This document shows, in pieces, positions 48,825 through 49,833 of a stretch of 49,833 nucleotides of DNA. Origin of the DNA: Synergistales bacterium (GTDB taxonomy: Bacteria > Synergistota > Synergistia > Synergistales > Synergistaceae); contig BOCB01000005.1 in NCBI GenBank assembly GCA_026002695.1, positions 1 through 49,833 of the forward strand. The letters run 5' to 3'. A model generated the notes under the pieces. It was not told the DNA's origin and did no database searches. It worked only from the letters and a program-made list of their open reading frames with translations. A program made the position numbers and the translations under genes. Positions within the stretch are counted from its first letter, which is position 1, and each line of letters opens with the position of its first letter.

Positions 48825-49046
48825 ATGCCGGAATATATCATTAGCTTGTCTTGGGATAGTGAGGCCGCCGTATGGATTGCTACGAGCGGCGATATACCGG
48901 GCCTTATATTGGAGTCCGGTTCCCTTGACGCTTTGATAGAACGTGTCCGTTTCGCTGTACCGGAGTTACTGGAGCTGAACGGAATAACTCAAGAAACCCT
49001 GTCAATGTGTTTCCGTTCTGAGCGTCGCGAGGAAGTGCGCTTATAG
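48825..49046 (+). CDS. hicB: HicB-like antitoxin (DUF1902 type)
   Basis: 73 residues: the partial RNase H-like HicB fold IISLSWDSEAAVWIATSGDIPGL followed by LESGSLDALIERVRFAVPELLELNG, as in DUF1902 antitoxins. No C-terminal DNA-binding domain is evident. It precedes hicA by 2 bp, which is typical for modules where the antitoxin comes first. ATG 48825 follows GGGGGGAG; GTG 48819 is possible but too close to that site. Confidence 0.85.
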   Translation: MPEYIISLSWDSEAAVWIATSGDIPGLILESGSLDALIERVRFAVPELLELNGITQETLSMCFRSERREEVRL

Positions 49047-49048
49047 CA

Positions 49049-49243
49049 ATGGCGGAATATGAAAAACAGGTGCGTGATATTCTCATTCAAAATGGATGTT
49101 ATTTTGAGCGCAGAGGAAAAGGCGACCACGATATTTGGTACAGCCCGATTACAGAACGACACATAACCGTTGACGGTAAGATAAAATCACGCCACACAGC
49201 AAATGAAATTATGAAACAAAGCGGCATTGAGCGCCATTTTTAA
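49049..49243 (+). CDS. hicA: HicA-like mRNA interferase toxin
   Basis: 64 residues with a dsRBD-like fold: KQVRDILIQNGCYFERRGKGDHDIWYSPI, with the presumed catalytic His in GDHDIW, then IKSRHTANEIMKQSGI. HicA cleaves mRNA when not bound by HicB. Length and pairing are typical, so the module looks intact. Confidence 0.85.
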   Translation: MAEYEKQVRDILIQNGCYFERRGKGDHDIWYSPITERHITVDGKIKSRHTANEIMKQSGIERHF

Positions 49244-49301
49244 TAACATGTGTTAAAAATAGCGCTTGCGAATGTGGGGGAGGGTGTTATATAATATATG
49301 C

Positions 49302-49431
49302 GGCCCCGAGTGGGATGTCCGATTAAGGTTGGGCCCTCAATCGGACGAGATTACGCCCAATCTACGGCCTACGCCATGAGATCTTCAAGATAATAGTCGC
49401 CTGTATGTTAAACAGGCGGCTATTTATTTTG
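49302..49431 (+). ncRNA. Predicted antisense RNA of cassette 5
   Basis: Promoter TTGCGA (49266-49271), 18 bp, TATAAT (49290-49295). Hairpin class of cassette 1 (CCGATT/AATCGG). Antisense to 49362-49448. Confidence 0.55.
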
Positions 49432-49448
49432 ATGACTACGATCAACAT
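49362..49448 (-). CDS. Cassette 5 peptide, 28 aa, toxin-like
   Basis: Same sequence class as cassette 1 (MLIVVIKI..., ISWRRP). Minus promoter TTGCAA (49560-49565), 17 bp, TATAAT (49537-49542), ribosome site GGGAGGGGGTG. Confidence 0.6.
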   Translation of the reverse strand: MLIVVIKINSRLFNIQATIILKISWRRP

Positions 49449-49767
49449 TTGGCATCACCCCCTCCCATGTGTAATTTCCATAGGTGTTAATGAGGGCGTC
49501 CTTCTCAGCGCCCCCGTTCATCGGGGCCGCGAGGATATTATATCGCGTCGGAGCGGCATTTGCAAGACATGCCGTGATTTGTGCGGTTTGAAAAATAAGG
49601 CAATACGGGTATATTGGATTGATAAGCAAAGCACGCTGGGGCGAAAGGGTGTTTTGTCGCGGGGGCGGAGCGGGGGAGTTTATAAAATCCCCCGTTCTTT
49701 TTTGTTGTTGTGTTTGTATGTTATAATAATTTATGATATATGCGGATATATGTGGAGGGTCGTGTCT

Positions 49768-49833
49768 ATGAAGCTGCTGGAACACACGCTGATGAACGAC
49801 ATACTGTTCAAGATGCTGTTCGTGAAGTACCGG
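49768..49833 (+). CDS. Rpn/PD-(D/E)XK nuclease family transposase, 5' end only
   Basis: The first 22 codons (MKLLEHTLMNDILFKMLFVK) match the characteristic beginning of Rpn-type recombination-promoting nucleases, often annotated as PD-(D/E)XK transposases. GGAGGG precedes the ATG, and an extended -10 (TGT-TATAAT, TATAAT at 49722-49727) lies upstream. The rest is outside the window. Confidence 0.65.
   Translation, partial: MKLLEHTLMNDILFKMLFVKYR

Larger units (their letters stand above)
49247..49735. repeat. Cassette copy 5
   Basis: Full-length fifth copy, closest to copy 1, starting 3 bp after the hicA stop and ending with the terminator and promoter module before rpn. It shows that cassettes and protein genes alternate. 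Confidence 0.85.

Overview
This window looks like a chromosomal segment from a motile, Gram-negative-type (diderm) anaerobe that ferments amino acids, most likely Synergistota. The placement is inferred from gene content and was not tested by alignment. It rests on an S-layer-homology (SLH) porin, flagellin with FliS and FlgN, a proline racemase/hydroxyproline epimerase family enzyme, ispH next to a five-S1-domain protein, and DUF362/ferredoxin and NifS/IscU genes. Most genes are GC-rich; the cell-surface gene at 23925-25925 is clearly AT-richer.

Layout. 1-6.9 kb: 3' part of a flagellin gene, a small operon of unknown function, and a heterodimeric ABC exporter behind a perfect palindrome. 6.7-18.9 kb: a complete type III-A CRISPR-Cas system with divergent cas6, then cas10-csm2-csm3-csm4-csm5-csm6, two decayed repeats, cas1, cas2, an unlisted 52-codon acidic ORF, a leader and a 40-repeat array. 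19.1-22.7 kb: miaA, ispH, S1 protein, tRNA-Arg(CCT). 23.1-26.9 kb: a surface-polysaccharide cluster whose methyltransferase carries a pentanucleotide tract, just downstream of a tetranucleotide tract. 27.0-39.7 kb, all on the minus strand: dnaX, racemase/epimerase, malQ, asd-lysC-thrB-thrC order (threonine route) and metI-metN-MOSC-iscU-nifS (sulfur). 40-46.9 kb: a prepilin-like protein, DUF362 ferredoxin, M48 protease, flgN/fliS, an unlisted 45-aa ORF and the SLH porin behind a long structured leader.

47-49.8 kb is the most unusual part. A cassette of about 0.4-0.5 kb is present five times. On the minus strand each copy has a sigma70-type promoter, a Shine-Dalgarno site that can be masked by a hairpin, and a 28- or 32-residue peptide ORF. 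On the plus strand each copy has a second promoter giving a predicted RNA of about 130 nt, antisense to the 3' half of the peptide ORF and its 3' UTR. Three sequence classes keep the same hairpin with different, compensating arms. This is the architecture of type I toxin-antitoxin loci, in a family I do not recognise. Copies 4 and 5 also carry a terminator and an extended -10 promoter that lead into hicBA and an Rpn-type nuclease gene.

Working together: the Csm complex probably restricts phages through RNA. Eleven spacers fall into four groups that read as the same proteins with synonymous changes, and in every case the crRNA would be antisense to the coding strand. The toxin-antitoxin-like array, hicBA and rpn form a second defence or stability island. 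The SSR locus, flagellin and SLH porin shape the cell surface.
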